From JBKECO01 sp047974745 (GTDB lineage Bacteria; Bacillota; Clostridia; Lachnospirales; Lachnospiraceae): 64,000 nt of DNA. The stretch spans positions 1 through 64,000 of the forward strand of contig JBKECO010000018.1 in NCBI GenBank assembly GCA_047974745.1. Direction: 5' to 3'. This document shows positions 50,820 through 59,459 of the stretch, piece after piece. Made by a program: the position numbers and the translations under genes. Within the stretch, counting starts at the first letter, position 1, and the number at the start of each line of letters is the position of its first letter. The notes below the pieces were generated by a model. It was not told the origin of the DNA, searched no databases, and saw nothing but the letters and a program-made list of their open reading frames with translations.

Positions 50820-51689
50820 ATGAAGAAAATTCTAGTTACAGGCTGCAATGGACAGCTTGGACGTGCAGTCAATAAAGTATATGAAAATGATGACGTGGAA
50901 TTTATCAATACCGATATAGCAGCCGGTGAGGGAATTACTGCATTGAATATCACAAATATTGAGGAGGTCATGTCACTGGTACTGTCAGAAAAGCCGGATG
51001 TGATCATAAACTGTGCAGCTCATACAAATGTAAATGCCTGCGAAACAGAGTGGGAAGCTGCGTATAAAATCAATGCCATCGGCCCAAGAAATTTGAGCAT
51101 TGCCGCCGCAGCTGCAGGTGCAAAAATGATACATGTGTCCACGGACTATGTATTTCCGGGAACGGCTGTGGAACCAATTACTGAATTTGATGCCACATGT
51201 CCTGACAGTGCATATGGGAAAACGAAATTAGAGGGCGAGTTGTTCGTAAAACAGTTTGCACCAAAGTTCTTCATATTGCGAACGGCCTGGTTATATGGCG
51301 ATGGCAATAATTTCGTTAAGACCATGCTGCGTCTGGCGGAAAATAATGCGACGGTTTCTGTCGTATCGGACCAGTTCGGTACTCCCACCAGTGCGATTGA
51401 ACTTGCCAGAATGATCCGTTTTCTGGAGCCAACAGATAACTACGGAACCTTTCATGCAACCTGTGAAGGACAGTGCAGCTGGGCTGATTTTGCAGTAGCG
51501 ATCTTTCAAAGGGCGAACAAAGATACAAAAGTCAAATTTATTACAACAGATGAATATCCAACACCTGCAAAACGACCTGCATATTCTGTTCTGGATAACT
51601 ATATGCTGCGTCTGACTGCTGGAGATGCTTTTGTGATGGCAGACTGGCAGACAGCCCTTGATGAGTATATGAAGGACCTAATTGTGTAG
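50820..51689 (+). CDS. rfbD: RfbD, dTDP-4-dehydrorhamnose reductase
   Basis: RfbD catalyses the last step of dTDP-L-rhamnose synthesis. The 289-residue short-chain dehydrogenase has ILVTGCNGQLGRAVNKVY (NADPH loop), INCAAHTNVNACE, VSTDYVFPG, and the YxxxK pair in SAYGKTKLEGE. Length is normal. AAGGA lies nine bases before ATG. The other three rhamnose genes are at 52627-55300, separated by one glycosyltransferase gene. Confidence 0.95.
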   Translation: MKKILVTGCNGQLGRAVNKVYENDDVEFINTDIAAGEGITALNITNIEEVMSLVLSEKPDVIINCAAHTNVNACETEWEAAYKINAIGPRNLSIAAAAAGAKMIHVSTDYVFPGTAVEPITEFDATCPDSAYGKTKLEGELFVKQFAPKFFILRTAWLYGDGNNFVKTMLRLAENNATVSVVSDQFGTPTSAIELARMIRFLEPTDNYGTFHATCEGQCSWADFAVAIFQRANKDTKVKFITTDEYPTPAKRPAYSVLDNYMLRLTAGDAFVMADWQTALDEYMKDLIV

Positions 51690-51705
51690 AAGAGGAGTGA
51701 CAGTA

Positions 51706-52530
51706 ATGAAACCACTGGTAAGTGTCTGTATCCCCGCCTATAATAATGCGGCTTATATCAAAGACACCATCGAATCGGTCTTAAGTCAGACCTATGAAAA
51801 TTTAGAGCTTGTCATCTGTGATGATAAGTCCACAGATAATACGGTGGAGGTGATCCGCAGTTTTTGGGATAATAGGATCAAACTGTACCTGAATGAGAAG
51901 AATCTTGGTATGTCGGGCAACTGGAACAACTGTCTGAAGAAATGCGACGGCGAATTTATTAAGCTGATCTGTGCAGATGATATGCTTAAGCCACAGTGCA
52001 TGGAGAAAGAAGTTGAGGCACTTTTAGAGCATCCTGAGGCAGTTCTTGCAGAGAGTGATACACAACTTTTTGATTTAGCTGGAAAACCGAAGGGATTCTA
52101 TAAGCGATATAAGACAGATGGTCTGACAGATGGAAAAGAAATAGTCAGGGCAGGATTTTTTCTAAAGAACTATTTTGGAGCTCCTCTCGCTAATACGTTC
52201 CGAAGAAGCACACTGGAAGAAGTGGGAGGGTTCGATACCTGGTATACCTATATACTGGATTACGATTTTTGGGTGACATTGGCCTGCAAAGGAGATGTAT
52301 ACATTATTCATGAGCCGCTGAATTATTTCAGAGTGCGCAACGACTCAAACACAGGACAAGTCATGCTTGGAGATAAAACAAAGGCATATGTTGCGGAGCA
52401 CGAGCATCTGGTCAGAAAGTTCGCAGATGTCTTGTCTTTTTCGGAAGCGGATATTAAAAGAAGCATAAGAATCAGAAAAATTCGTAATTTTATGGCTGCA
52501 GTCTATTTGAAAGTGCTGGTCAGGAACTGA
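51706..52530 (+). CDS. GT2 family glycosyltransferase
   Basis: This 274-residue GT-A enzyme has VSVCIPAYNNAAYIKDTIES, LVICDDKSTDNT, the metal-binding region LICADDMLKPQC, and a later YILDYDFWVTLA. ATG 51706 is preferred because GAGGAG is eight bases upstream; TTG 51682 overlaps rfbD and has no site. Donor dTDP-rhamnose is plausible given its place inside the rhamnose gene set, but not shown. Confidence 0.87.
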   Translation: MKPLVSVCIPAYNNAAYIKDTIESVLSQTYENLELVICDDKSTDNTVEVIRSFWDNRIKLYLNEKNLGMSGNWNNCLKKCDGEFIKLICADDMLKPQCMEKEVEALLEHPEAVLAESDTQLFDLAGKPKGFYKRYKTDGLTDGKEIVRAGFFLKNYFGAPLANTFRRSTLEEVGGFDTWYTYILDYDFWVTLACKGDVYIIHEPLNYFRVRNDSNTGQVMLGDKTKAYVAEHEHLVRKFADVLSFSEADIKRSIRIRKIRNFMAAVYLKVLVRN

Positions 52531-52563
52531 TTCTTCGATCGACTCATTCCAATTGTGCGAAAC

Positions 52564-52592
52564 TTGTAATTTCATATGTTAGGTGCTATAAT
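52564..52592 (+). promoter_or_regulatory. Promoter ahead of rfbB
   Basis: TTGTAA (52564-52569), 17 bases, perfect TATAAT (52587-52592), 35 bases before the rfbB start. It lets rfbB, rfbA, rfbC and the export genes be transcribed independently of the upstream genes. Confidence 0.75.
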
Positions 52593-52626
52593 ACAAAAAT
52601 TGAAAATGAAAGAGGAGGACTCGATT

Positions 52627-53709
52627 ATGAGAACTTACTTAGTTACTGGAGGAGCTGGATTTATTGGATCCAACTACATACACTATATGTTACGCAAATA
52701 TAATGATGAGATTCGAATCATCAATCTGGATGCACTGACATATGCAGGAAACCTGGAGAATCTAAAGGATGTTGAGAGCAGAGACAACTACACATTTGTC
52801 CATGCCGATATCACCGACAAAGAGGCTATTCAGAAAGTATTTGAAGAGAATGAGATCGATCGCGTCGTTCACTTTGCTGCAGAAAGTCATGTAGACCGCT
52901 CCATAAAGAATCCAGAAGTTTTTGTAAAAACGAATGTTCTTGGTACAGCTGTTATGCTGAATTGCGCAAAAGCAGCATGGGAGAAAGAGGATGGTACTTT
53001 TCAGGAAGGTAAAAGATTTCTTCATGTATCAACAGATGAAGTATATGGTTCACTTGAAGAAGAAGGCACCTATTTCTATGAGACGACACCTTATGATCCC
53101 CACAGCCCATATTCAGCAAGCAAAGCATCTTCCGATTTTCTTGTAAAATCATATGTGGATACCTACAAATTCCCGGCGAACATTACGAATTGCTCTAATA
53201 ATTATGGTCCGTATCAGTTTCCGGAGAAGTTGATTCCTCTTATTATCAATAACGCGCTCCAGGGGAAAAAACTTCCTGTATATGGTGATGGCAAAAATGT
53301 AAGAGATTGGCTCTATGTAGATGATCATGCCAAAGGAATCGATATGGTCCAGGAGAACGGACGTCTTGGAGAGACTTATAATATTGGTGGACACAATGAA
53401 AAACAGAACATTGAAATCATATATATCATTCTGGACACTCTCCTGGAAATGCTTCCAGAGAGCGACCCAAGACGAGCTCATATCAACCGGGAACTCATTA
53501 CCTATGTAGAGGACCGCAAAGGACATGACAGACGATATGCGATCGCTCCTGATAAAATCAAAGAAGAGATCGGCTGGGAGCCTGAGACCATGTTCGCAGA
53601 GGGCATCAAGAAAACAATCGCATGGTTCTTTGAGAATGAAGAGTGGATGAACCATGTGACGAGTGGTAACTATCAGAAATACTACGAGGATATGTATAAA
53701 AATAAATAA
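52627..53709 (+). CDS. rfbB: RfbB, dTDP-glucose 4,6-dehydratase
   Basis: RfbB converts dTDP-glucose to dTDP-4-keto-6-deoxyglucose. The 360-residue protein has LVTGGAGFIGSNYIHYML (NAD loop), HFAAESHVDRSI, HVSTDEVYGSL, the YxxxK motif in SPYSASKASSD, and NNYGPYQFPEKLIPL. ATG 52627 follows AGAGGAGG; an in-frame ATG at 52576 overlaps the promoter and is rejected. Confidence 0.96.
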   Translation: MRTYLVTGGAGFIGSNYIHYMLRKYNDEIRIINLDALTYAGNLENLKDVESRDNYTFVHADITDKEAIQKVFEENEIDRVVHFAAESHVDRSIKNPEVFVKTNVLGTAVMLNCAKAAWEKEDGTFQEGKRFLHVSTDEVYGSLEEEGTYFYETTPYDPHSPYSASKASSDFLVKSYVDTYKFPANITNCSNNYGPYQFPEKLIPLIINNALQGKKLPVYGDGKNVRDWLYVDDHAKGIDMVQENGRLGETYNIGGHNEKQNIEIIYIILDTLLEMLPESDPRRAHINRELITYVEDRKGHDRRYAIAPDKIKEEIGWEPETMFAEGIKKTIAWFFENEEWMNHVTSGNYQKYYEDMYKNK

Positions 53710-53777
53710 ATTCAAAAAAGAGGGTTTACAGGTTGATATCTGATAAGCCTTCTTTCTTGTGAGATCAGGAGGAAGAA

Positions 53778-54656
53778 ATGAAAGGTATTATTTTAGCAGG
53801 TGGGGCAGGAACAAGATTATATCCATTGACAAAGGCAATTTCCAAACAGATCATGCCGGTCTATGACAAACCCATGATTTATTATCCATTATCGACTTTG
53901 ATGCTGGCAGGGATCAGAGAAGTCCTTATTATATCCACGCCGAGAGATCTGCCGGTATTTGAAGATCTGCTGGGTACAGGAGAGCAGCTGGGAATGCGTA
54001 TTGAATATGCAGTGCAGGAGATACCAAGAGGTCTTGCAGATGCATTCATTATTGGAGAAGACTTTATCGGTAAAGATTCTGTGGCTCTCGTTCTCGGAGA
54101 TAATATTTTTTATGGACAGAGTTTTTCAAAAGTGCTTCGCCAGGCGGCTGATCGAGCTGAAAATCAGGCTGGAGCGACCATATTCGGTTATTATGTCAAA
54201 GATCCGACAGAATATGGGGTAGTGGAATTTGATGCAGACGGCAAAGCACTTTCCATTGAAGAAAAACCCACAGAACCAAAATCCAATTATGCTGTTCCGG
54301 GACTCTATTTCTATGATAATGATGTTGTGGAAATTGCAAAAAATGTTAAGCCATCTGCACGTGGTGAAATTGAGATCACGAGTGTGAACAATGAATATCT
54401 GAATCGTGGAACGCTTTCTGTAGAAACACTTGGAAGAGGGTTTGCATGGCTCGATACCGGTAATCATGACATGCTGTTAGCTGCTGCTGACTTTGTGGCA
54501 GCATTTCAGAAGAGACAGGGACTCTATATTTCCTGCATTGAAGAAATCGCTTATAAAAGAGGATTTATCAATCAGGAACAGTTGATCGAACTGGCACAGC
54601 CACTTTTGAAGACAGAGTATGGCCAGTATCTGATGGATGTCTCTAAAGGGCTATAA
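53778..54656 (+). CDS. rfbA: RfbA, glucose-1-phosphate thymidylyltransferase
   Basis: RfbA makes dTDP-glucose from dTTP and glucose-1-phosphate. The 292-residue protein has MKGIILAGGAGTRLYPLT, KPMIYYPLSTLMLAGI, LVLGDNIFYG, SIEEKPTEPKSNYAV and GRGFAWLDTGNHD. Length and motifs are standard. GGAGGAAGAA precedes ATG. Confidence 0.96.
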   Translation: MKGIILAGGAGTRLYPLTKAISKQIMPVYDKPMIYYPLSTLMLAGIREVLIISTPRDLPVFEDLLGTGEQLGMRIEYAVQEIPRGLADAFIIGEDFIGKDSVALVLGDNIFYGQSFSKVLRQAADRAENQAGATIFGYYVKDPTEYGVVEFDADGKALSIEEKPTEPKSNYAVPGLYFYDNDVVEIAKNVKPSARGEIEITSVNNEYLNRGTLSVETLGRGFAWLDTGNHDMLLAAADFVAAFQKRQGLYISCIEEIAYKRGFINQEQLIELAQPLLKTEYGQYLMDVSKGL

Positions 54657-54724
54657 CATAATAATGCAATAAAAGAATTAGGCATTAGAACTGAGATAAT
54701 CGTTTATGATAGAAGAGGATGAAC

Positions 54725-55300
54725 ATGGGAAAGATAAAAGTTACAAATTGTATGGTCGATGGAATGGTCATCGAAGGACTTAAGGTAATCGAGCCGACAG
54801 TGTTCGGAGATGATCGCGGCTACTTTATGGAGACATATAATTACAATGATTTTAAGGAAGCGGGAATAGATGAGAAATTTGTGCAGGACAATCAGTCTGC
54901 TTCAAAAAAAGGTGTTCTTCGCGGACTGCACTTTCAAAAGAACTTTCCGCAGGATAAACTGGTCCGGGTAGTGAACGGAGAAGTCTATGACGTGGCAGTC
55001 GATCTGCGAAAGGACAGTGAGACCTATGGCAAATGGTATGGAGTCCTGCTTTCTGCTGAGAACAAGAAACAGTTCTTTGTGCCAAAGAACTTTGCCCATG
55101 GCTTTCTGGTGTTATCAGATTTTGCGGAATTCTGCTATAAATGTACCGATTTTTACCATGCCAATGACGAAGGCGGTCTGGCATTTGACGATCCTGAAAT
55201 TGGTGTAGAATGGCCAATTCCTGAGGGTATGGAGCTAATCATGTCTGAGAAAGACCAACAGTGGGGCGGATTGTCTTCACTTGGGGAAGTTGGCAAATAA
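54725..55300 (+). CDS. rfbC: RfbC, dTDP-4-dehydrorhamnose 3,5-epimerase
   Basis: RfbC epimerises C3 and C5 of the 4-keto sugar. The 191-residue cupin shows GDDRGYFMETYNYNDF, QDNQSASKKGVLRGLHFQ (with the catalytic His), DKLVRVVNGEVYDVAVDLR and FVPKNFAHGFLVLSD. ATG 54725 is six bases after AGAGG; ATG 54719 abuts it. This completes the rhamnose pathway. Confidence 0.95.
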   Translation: MGKIKVTNCMVDGMVIEGLKVIEPTVFGDDRGYFMETYNYNDFKEAGIDEKFVQDNQSASKKGVLRGLHFQKNFPQDKLVRVVNGEVYDVAVDLRKDSETYGKWYGVLLSAENKKQFFVPKNFAHGFLVLSDFAEFCYKCTDFYHANDEGGLAFDDPEIGVEWPIPEGMELIMSEKDQQWGGLSSLGEVGK

Positions 55301-55320
55301 AAGGATAAGGGGATACCTTC

Positions 55321-56148
55321 ATGGCAACTAAGAAAGATAAGATGCTGACTCCTGCGTCTGTCCTTGCGAACCGCAAGCTGATCATGAGGCTGGGCATCAA
55401 TGATTTTAAGACCAAATTTGCCGGTTCCTATCTCGGAATCATCTGGGCATTTGTACAGCCGGTCATCACAGTATTAGTTTACTGGTTTGTATTTGAAAAA
55501 GGTTTAAAGATCAATTCCGGCGATACTTCAGATATTGGTGCGCCCTTCGTGCTATGGCTGCTGGGAGGGCTTGTACCCTGGTTCTTTTTTTCGGATGCAT
55601 TGAACGGAGGAACGAGAGCTCTTCTGGACTATTCCTATCTTGTAAAAAAAGTAGTGTTTAACATCGACATACTTCCGATTGTAAAAGTTCTGTCCGCTTT
55701 TTTTGTACATCTATTCTTTATTGCATTTACGATCGTTTTATTCTTTGCTTATCGGTATTATCCAGATTTGTATACACTGCAGATTTTCTACTATACCTTT
55801 TGTTTGTTCTTATTAGTGACAGGAATGGCCTACTTTACAAGTGCAATCGTTGTATTTTTTCGCGATTTAAATCAGATCATCAATATTATCCTGCAGGTCG
55901 GCGTCTGGGTCACACCGATCATGTGGAATTTAGATGGGATGGGGCAAAGCTCAATGGTCGTATATATTTTGAAACTGAATCCCCTGTATTATATCGTGCT
56001 TGGCTACAGAGATTCGCTGATCAATAAGGTTGGATTCTGGGAACACCCGGGTCAGACTGCATATTTCTGGATATTTACAATTATCATGCTTCTTCTGGGC
56101 AACTATGTATTTTCAAAACTGAGAACACATTTTGCAGATGTATTATAG
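55321..56148 (+). CDS. Polysaccharide ABC exporter permease (Wzm/TagG-like)
   Basis: This 275-residue ABC-2 type permease has six membrane helices. LGIIWAFVQPVITVLVYWFV and LWLLGGLVPWFFFSDALNGG are the characteristic N-terminal segments, and VTPIMWN...LKLNPLYYIVLGYRD lie near the C-terminus. With the next gene it exports lipid-linked polysaccharide or teichoic acid through the membrane. It starts 20 bases after rfbC. Confidence 0.92.
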   Translation: MATKKDKMLTPASVLANRKLIMRLGINDFKTKFAGSYLGIIWAFVQPVITVLVYWFVFEKGLKINSGDTSDIGAPFVLWLLGGLVPWFFFSDALNGGTRALLDYSYLVKKVVFNIDILPIVKVLSAFFVHLFFIAFTIVLFFAYRYYPDLYTLQIFYYTFCLFLLVTGMAYFTSAIVVFFRDLNQIINIILQVGVWVTPIMWNLDGMGQSSMVVYILKLNPLYYIVLGYRDSLINKVGFWEHPGQTAYFWIFTIIMLLLGNYVFSKLRTHFADVL

Positions 56149-56167
56149 AGAGGCGAAGAGGTGATAT

Positions 56168-57487
56168 ATGAGTGATACAGCAATTAAAGATAAGGAAGCA
56201 GACGTGCTCTTGAACCAGGTCGATGCAGATGATCTTGCAATCAGAGTCGACAAGGTCAGCAAGGTCTATCATCTGTATGACAGACAGCGAGACCGGCTGA
56301 TCGATGCACTGAATCTCACAAGGAAGAAAAACTATAAAGAACATTTTGCACTGAGTGAACTCAATTTTGAAATAAAAAAAGGGGAGACGGTGGGTATCAT
56401 CGGTACAAATGGATCCGGGAAGTCCACGATCCTAAAGATCATAACCGGTGTATTAAATCCGACTCTGGGTGAAGTCACAGTAAATGGCCGGATCTCTGCG
56501 CTTTTAGAATTGGGAGCCGGGTTCAATATGGAATATACCGGTATTGAGAACGTATACCTGAATGGAACCATGATTGGGTTCACCAAAGAAGAGATCGACG
56601 AAAGGCTGAAGGACATTCTGGATTTTGCTGATATAGGAGCTTTTGTGGATCAGCCGGTAAAAACCTATTCCAGTGGTATGTTCGTACGGCTGGCATTCGC
56701 TGTTGCCATCAATATCGATCCTGAAATTCTGATCGTGGATGAAGCACTTTCAGTAGGCGATGTTTTTTTTCAATCAAAATGTTATCATAAATTTGAAGAA
56801 TTCAAAAAGATGGGCAAAACGATCTTATTCGTGAGCCACGATCTCTCAAGCATCACCAAATACTGTGACCGGGCGATTCTTCTCAATAAGGGACAGAAAC
56901 TGTTCGAAGGAACACCAAAGGATGCGGTGGATCTGTATAAGCGGGTCCTGGTCAATCAGATCGATGACAACGAAGAAAATAAAACAAAATGGGAGCATGT
57001 GGAGGGACAAGGTCTTTGGAGAAGCAGACTTCCCATCAATCCGGAGGTTCTCGAATATGGGAGCAAAAAGGCGGAAATCATAGACTTTGCGTTTCTGGAT
57101 CAAAATGGCAATATAACGAATGTCATAGAAAAAGGGACAGAGCTCACGGTTCGTATGAAAGTCCGATTTCAGGAAGATATCCTAGAACCGATCTTTGCAT
57201 TTTCCTTTAAGAACAGACTCGGAATCGAGCTGTGCGGAACAAATACTATGTTTGAAAAAATTGAGATCGAACCGAAAAAAGCAGGAGAGATCCAGATCGT
57301 CTCATTTCGGCAAGCCATGGATCTTCAGGGCGGAGAGTATCTCCTGTCACTAGGCTGTACTGGTTACCCTCAGGGGAATTTTACGGTATATCACAGACTC
57401 TATGATGTATGTAATCTGACAGTCGTTTCGGTGAAGAACACAGTGGGATATTACGATATGAACACAATGATCACTTTGGGGGAATAA
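56168..57487 (+). CDS. Polysaccharide ABC exporter ATPase with C-terminal carbohydrate-binding domain (Wzt-like)
   Basis: This 439-residue protein has an N-terminal ATPase (Walker A GTNGSGKST near residue 81, signature TYSSGMFVRLAFAVA, Walker B ILIVDEALSVGD). An immunoglobulin-like Wzt-C domain spans about residues 290-439 (LTVRMKVRFQEDILEPIFAF, LQGGEYLLSLGCTGYP). TagH-type exporters lack this tail. In Escherichia coli O9a it recognises the modified non-reducing end of the finished chain. Its presence predicts export coupled to a terminal modification, and the next gene is a candidate for making that mark. Confidence 0.92.
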   Translation: MSDTAIKDKEADVLLNQVDADDLAIRVDKVSKVYHLYDRQRDRLIDALNLTRKKNYKEHFALSELNFEIKKGETVGIIGTNGSGKSTILKIITGVLNPTLGEVTVNGRISALLELGAGFNMEYTGIENVYLNGTMIGFTKEEIDERLKDILDFADIGAFVDQPVKTYSSGMFVRLAFAVAINIDPEILIVDEALSVGDVFFQSKCYHKFEEFKKMGKTILFVSHDLSSITKYCDRAILLNKGQKLFEGTPKDAVDLYKRVLVNQIDDNEENKTKWEHVEGQGLWRSRLPINPEVLEYGSKKAEIIDFAFLDQNGNITNVIEKGTELTVRMKVRFQEDILEPIFAFSFKNRLGIELCGTNTMFEKIEIEPKKAGEIQIVSFRQAMDLQGGEYLLSLGCTGYPQGNFTVYHRLYDVCNLTVVSVKNTVGYYDMNTMITLGE

Positions 57488-57508
57488 AAGAAAAGGCAGG
57501 ACAGTATT

Positions 57509-59458
57509 ATGGATTCAGTAGACAGTGAAAAAAACTCATATCTGCGTTCCAACATTATTCGATGGATACCTTTTTACCAGACAGAAAAAATACTATATAT
57601 CGGAAATAATACGGACGCAGCGCTTGCTGCCATAAGAGAGATGTCTCAAACGGTAACTGTGGCAGCGCCAGATGCGATAATGCCAAATGATACATTTGAC
57701 AGTATCGTCTGTATAGGTCATCTGCACGATTTACTACAGAATGGGAGTAATACTCCTGAGGATGGAACGAATACTTTGGTCTCCCTTTCGGTCAGACTGC
57801 AGAATGTATTCACCCGGCTTTCTTCTATGCTAAGACCTGCAGGAAGACTTCTAATGCCAGAGGCCAATAAGCTAGGACTGATCTACTGGGCTGGAATGCG
57901 GGAAGGTGGAGATGGTAATTTTTTCTCCGGGATTGAAAATCGAAGTGACAGGATCTCATTTGGAAAAAATGAAATCATGAAAGCTGCCGAAGCATCTGGA
58001 TTTGAGAGACCCTTCTGCTATTATCCGTTTCCGGGTTATCGGACTACAATGAGCATCTACTCGGATCGATATCTCCCAAAAACAGGCGAACTGACTGACC
58101 AGACGGGAAATACGATCTCGGACAGACTACTCCTGTTCGATGAAAGCAGAGCAATGGATATGCTGATCGAGGAAGAGCTTTTCCCAAGATTTTCTAATTG
58201 TATCTTTTATGTTTTTAGAAAGCAGTCATCTGCAGGGATTTTGTTCTTGGATGGCAGTCAAATAGAATTTGTTAAATTCTCGAATGATCGCGGAGAAAAG
58301 CACAATATCCTTACAGAGATCATTTGTGATGAGTTGGAAGAGCGGCGCATCGTAAAGATCGCCGATAACGATCAATCTCGGTCTCAGATAGCGAACATCA
58401 TGTTTTCTGAAAAAGCACTCAGTGATATTTACAAAGATTCGATCTTCTCGATCAATAGATGCTCGATGACGCCGTTGGGCATGGAACTGGAATTTATCAA
58501 TGGAAGTACCGTGGAAGAGCAGCTGGATCTGCTGCTGGATCATGGGGCATATCACGAAGCGGAAAACAAGATAGTTGAGATTCTGGGACAGATCAGAAGA
58601 TGTCCGTTGTCTCCATTTCATCGAAGCGGTGAATTTGATAAGGTCTTTGGAGAGATTGCGATGCCGGAAGGATTAACGGCAGCGGCAGCTAGTGATATCG
58701 ATATGATCATGTCAAATATCCTGGTGGAGGAGAATGGAAAACATACGGTAATTGACTATGAATGGACCTTTCATTTTCCCATTCCGATCAATTTCATCTG
58801 TTACAGAGCATTGCATTATTATGTAGAGACTACAGGAAAAAGAAGAGCTTTGCTGACGCCAGAGTTGTTCCTTAGATGCGGAATCACAGAAGAGGAAATC
58901 ATCTGCTATAAGCAGATGGAGGAAGCATTTCAGGCCTATATCCTCTCAGACCATATACCGCTGCGGGATAATGTATCTGCCCAGAGACCCTCCTATCATA
59001 TATCCAGTGTTCTGCATGTTATTGATGGTATGAATCGACGCGGATCTCTTCAGATCTATTTAGATAAAGGGAATGGATTTCGGGAAGAAGACAGTATCAC
59101 AATGCCGTCTAAATCACTGGATGGAAGATTCAAATTAAGCTACAGCGTTCCAAAAGGGATTCGTAGGATACGCCTGGATCCTGGCAGTGAAGCCTGCACG
59201 GTACAGATTGAGCGTCTGCAATGGAAGGGCGCAGCCGATTCCGTGTTTGATTTTGTCAGCAACGGACATCTGCTGGATAAACAGCAGTACCTGTTCGATA
59301 CAGAGGATCCCAACATCGTGATCGATGTGATCCCAAAAGAGCGGCCAGCAGTCTTAGAGATCGACCTGCAGCTTGCATCCATGAATCTTGCAGCAGCAGA
59401 ACAGATCGCACCAAAGATAGATTGGAAATACAGATTAAAGAAATGGTTACGAGGGTAA
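57509..59458 (+). CDS. Large protein with methyltransferase-like and kinase-like regions (possible WbdD-type chain terminator)
   Basis: The 649-residue N-terminal region (about 1-190) follows a class I methyltransferase outline: ILYIGNNTDAALAAIREM in the place of motif I, FDSIVCIGHLHD, and MLRPAGRLLM. The glycine-rich loop is degenerate. A middle region (about 240-500) resembles aminoglycoside/choline-kinase-like folds: SDIDMIMSNILVEE followed by TVIDYEWTF fits a D-x-D-x4-N catalytic loop and a metal-binding acidic motif. The C-terminal part is beta-rich, ending in a basic helix (WKYRLKKWLRG) suited to membrane contact. The gene directly follows a Wzt with a binding tail, the context of WbdD in Escherichia coli O9a. 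The function is inferred; no search was run. Confidence 0.55.
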   Translation: MDSVDSEKNSYLRSNIIRWIPFYQTEKILYIGNNTDAALAAIREMSQTVTVAAPDAIMPNDTFDSIVCIGHLHDLLQNGSNTPEDGTNTLVSLSVRLQNVFTRLSSMLRPAGRLLMPEANKLGLIYWAGMREGGDGNFFSGIENRSDRISFGKNEIMKAAEASGFERPFCYYPFPGYRTTMSIYSDRYLPKTGELTDQTGNTISDRLLLFDESRAMDMLIEEELFPRFSNCIFYVFRKQSSAGILFLDGSQIEFVKFSNDRGEKHNILTEIICDELEERRIVKIADNDQSRSQIANIMFSEKALSDIYKDSIFSINRCSMTPLGMELEFINGSTVEEQLDLLLDHGAYHEAENKIVEILGQIRRCPLSPFHRSGEFDKVFGEIAMPEGLTAAAASDIDMIMSNILVEENGKHTVIDYEWTFHFPIPINFICYRALHYYVETTGKRRALLTPELFLRCGITEEEIICYKQMEEAFQAYILSDHIPLRDNVSAQRPSYHISSVLHVIDGMNRRGSLQIYLDKGNGFREEDSITMPSKSLDGRFKLSYSVPKGIRRIRLDPGSEACTVQIERLQWKGAADSVFDFVSNGHLLDKQQYLFDTEDPNIVIDVIPKERPAVLEIDLQLASMNLAAAEQIAPKIDWKYRLKKWLRG

Positions 59459-59459
59459 T

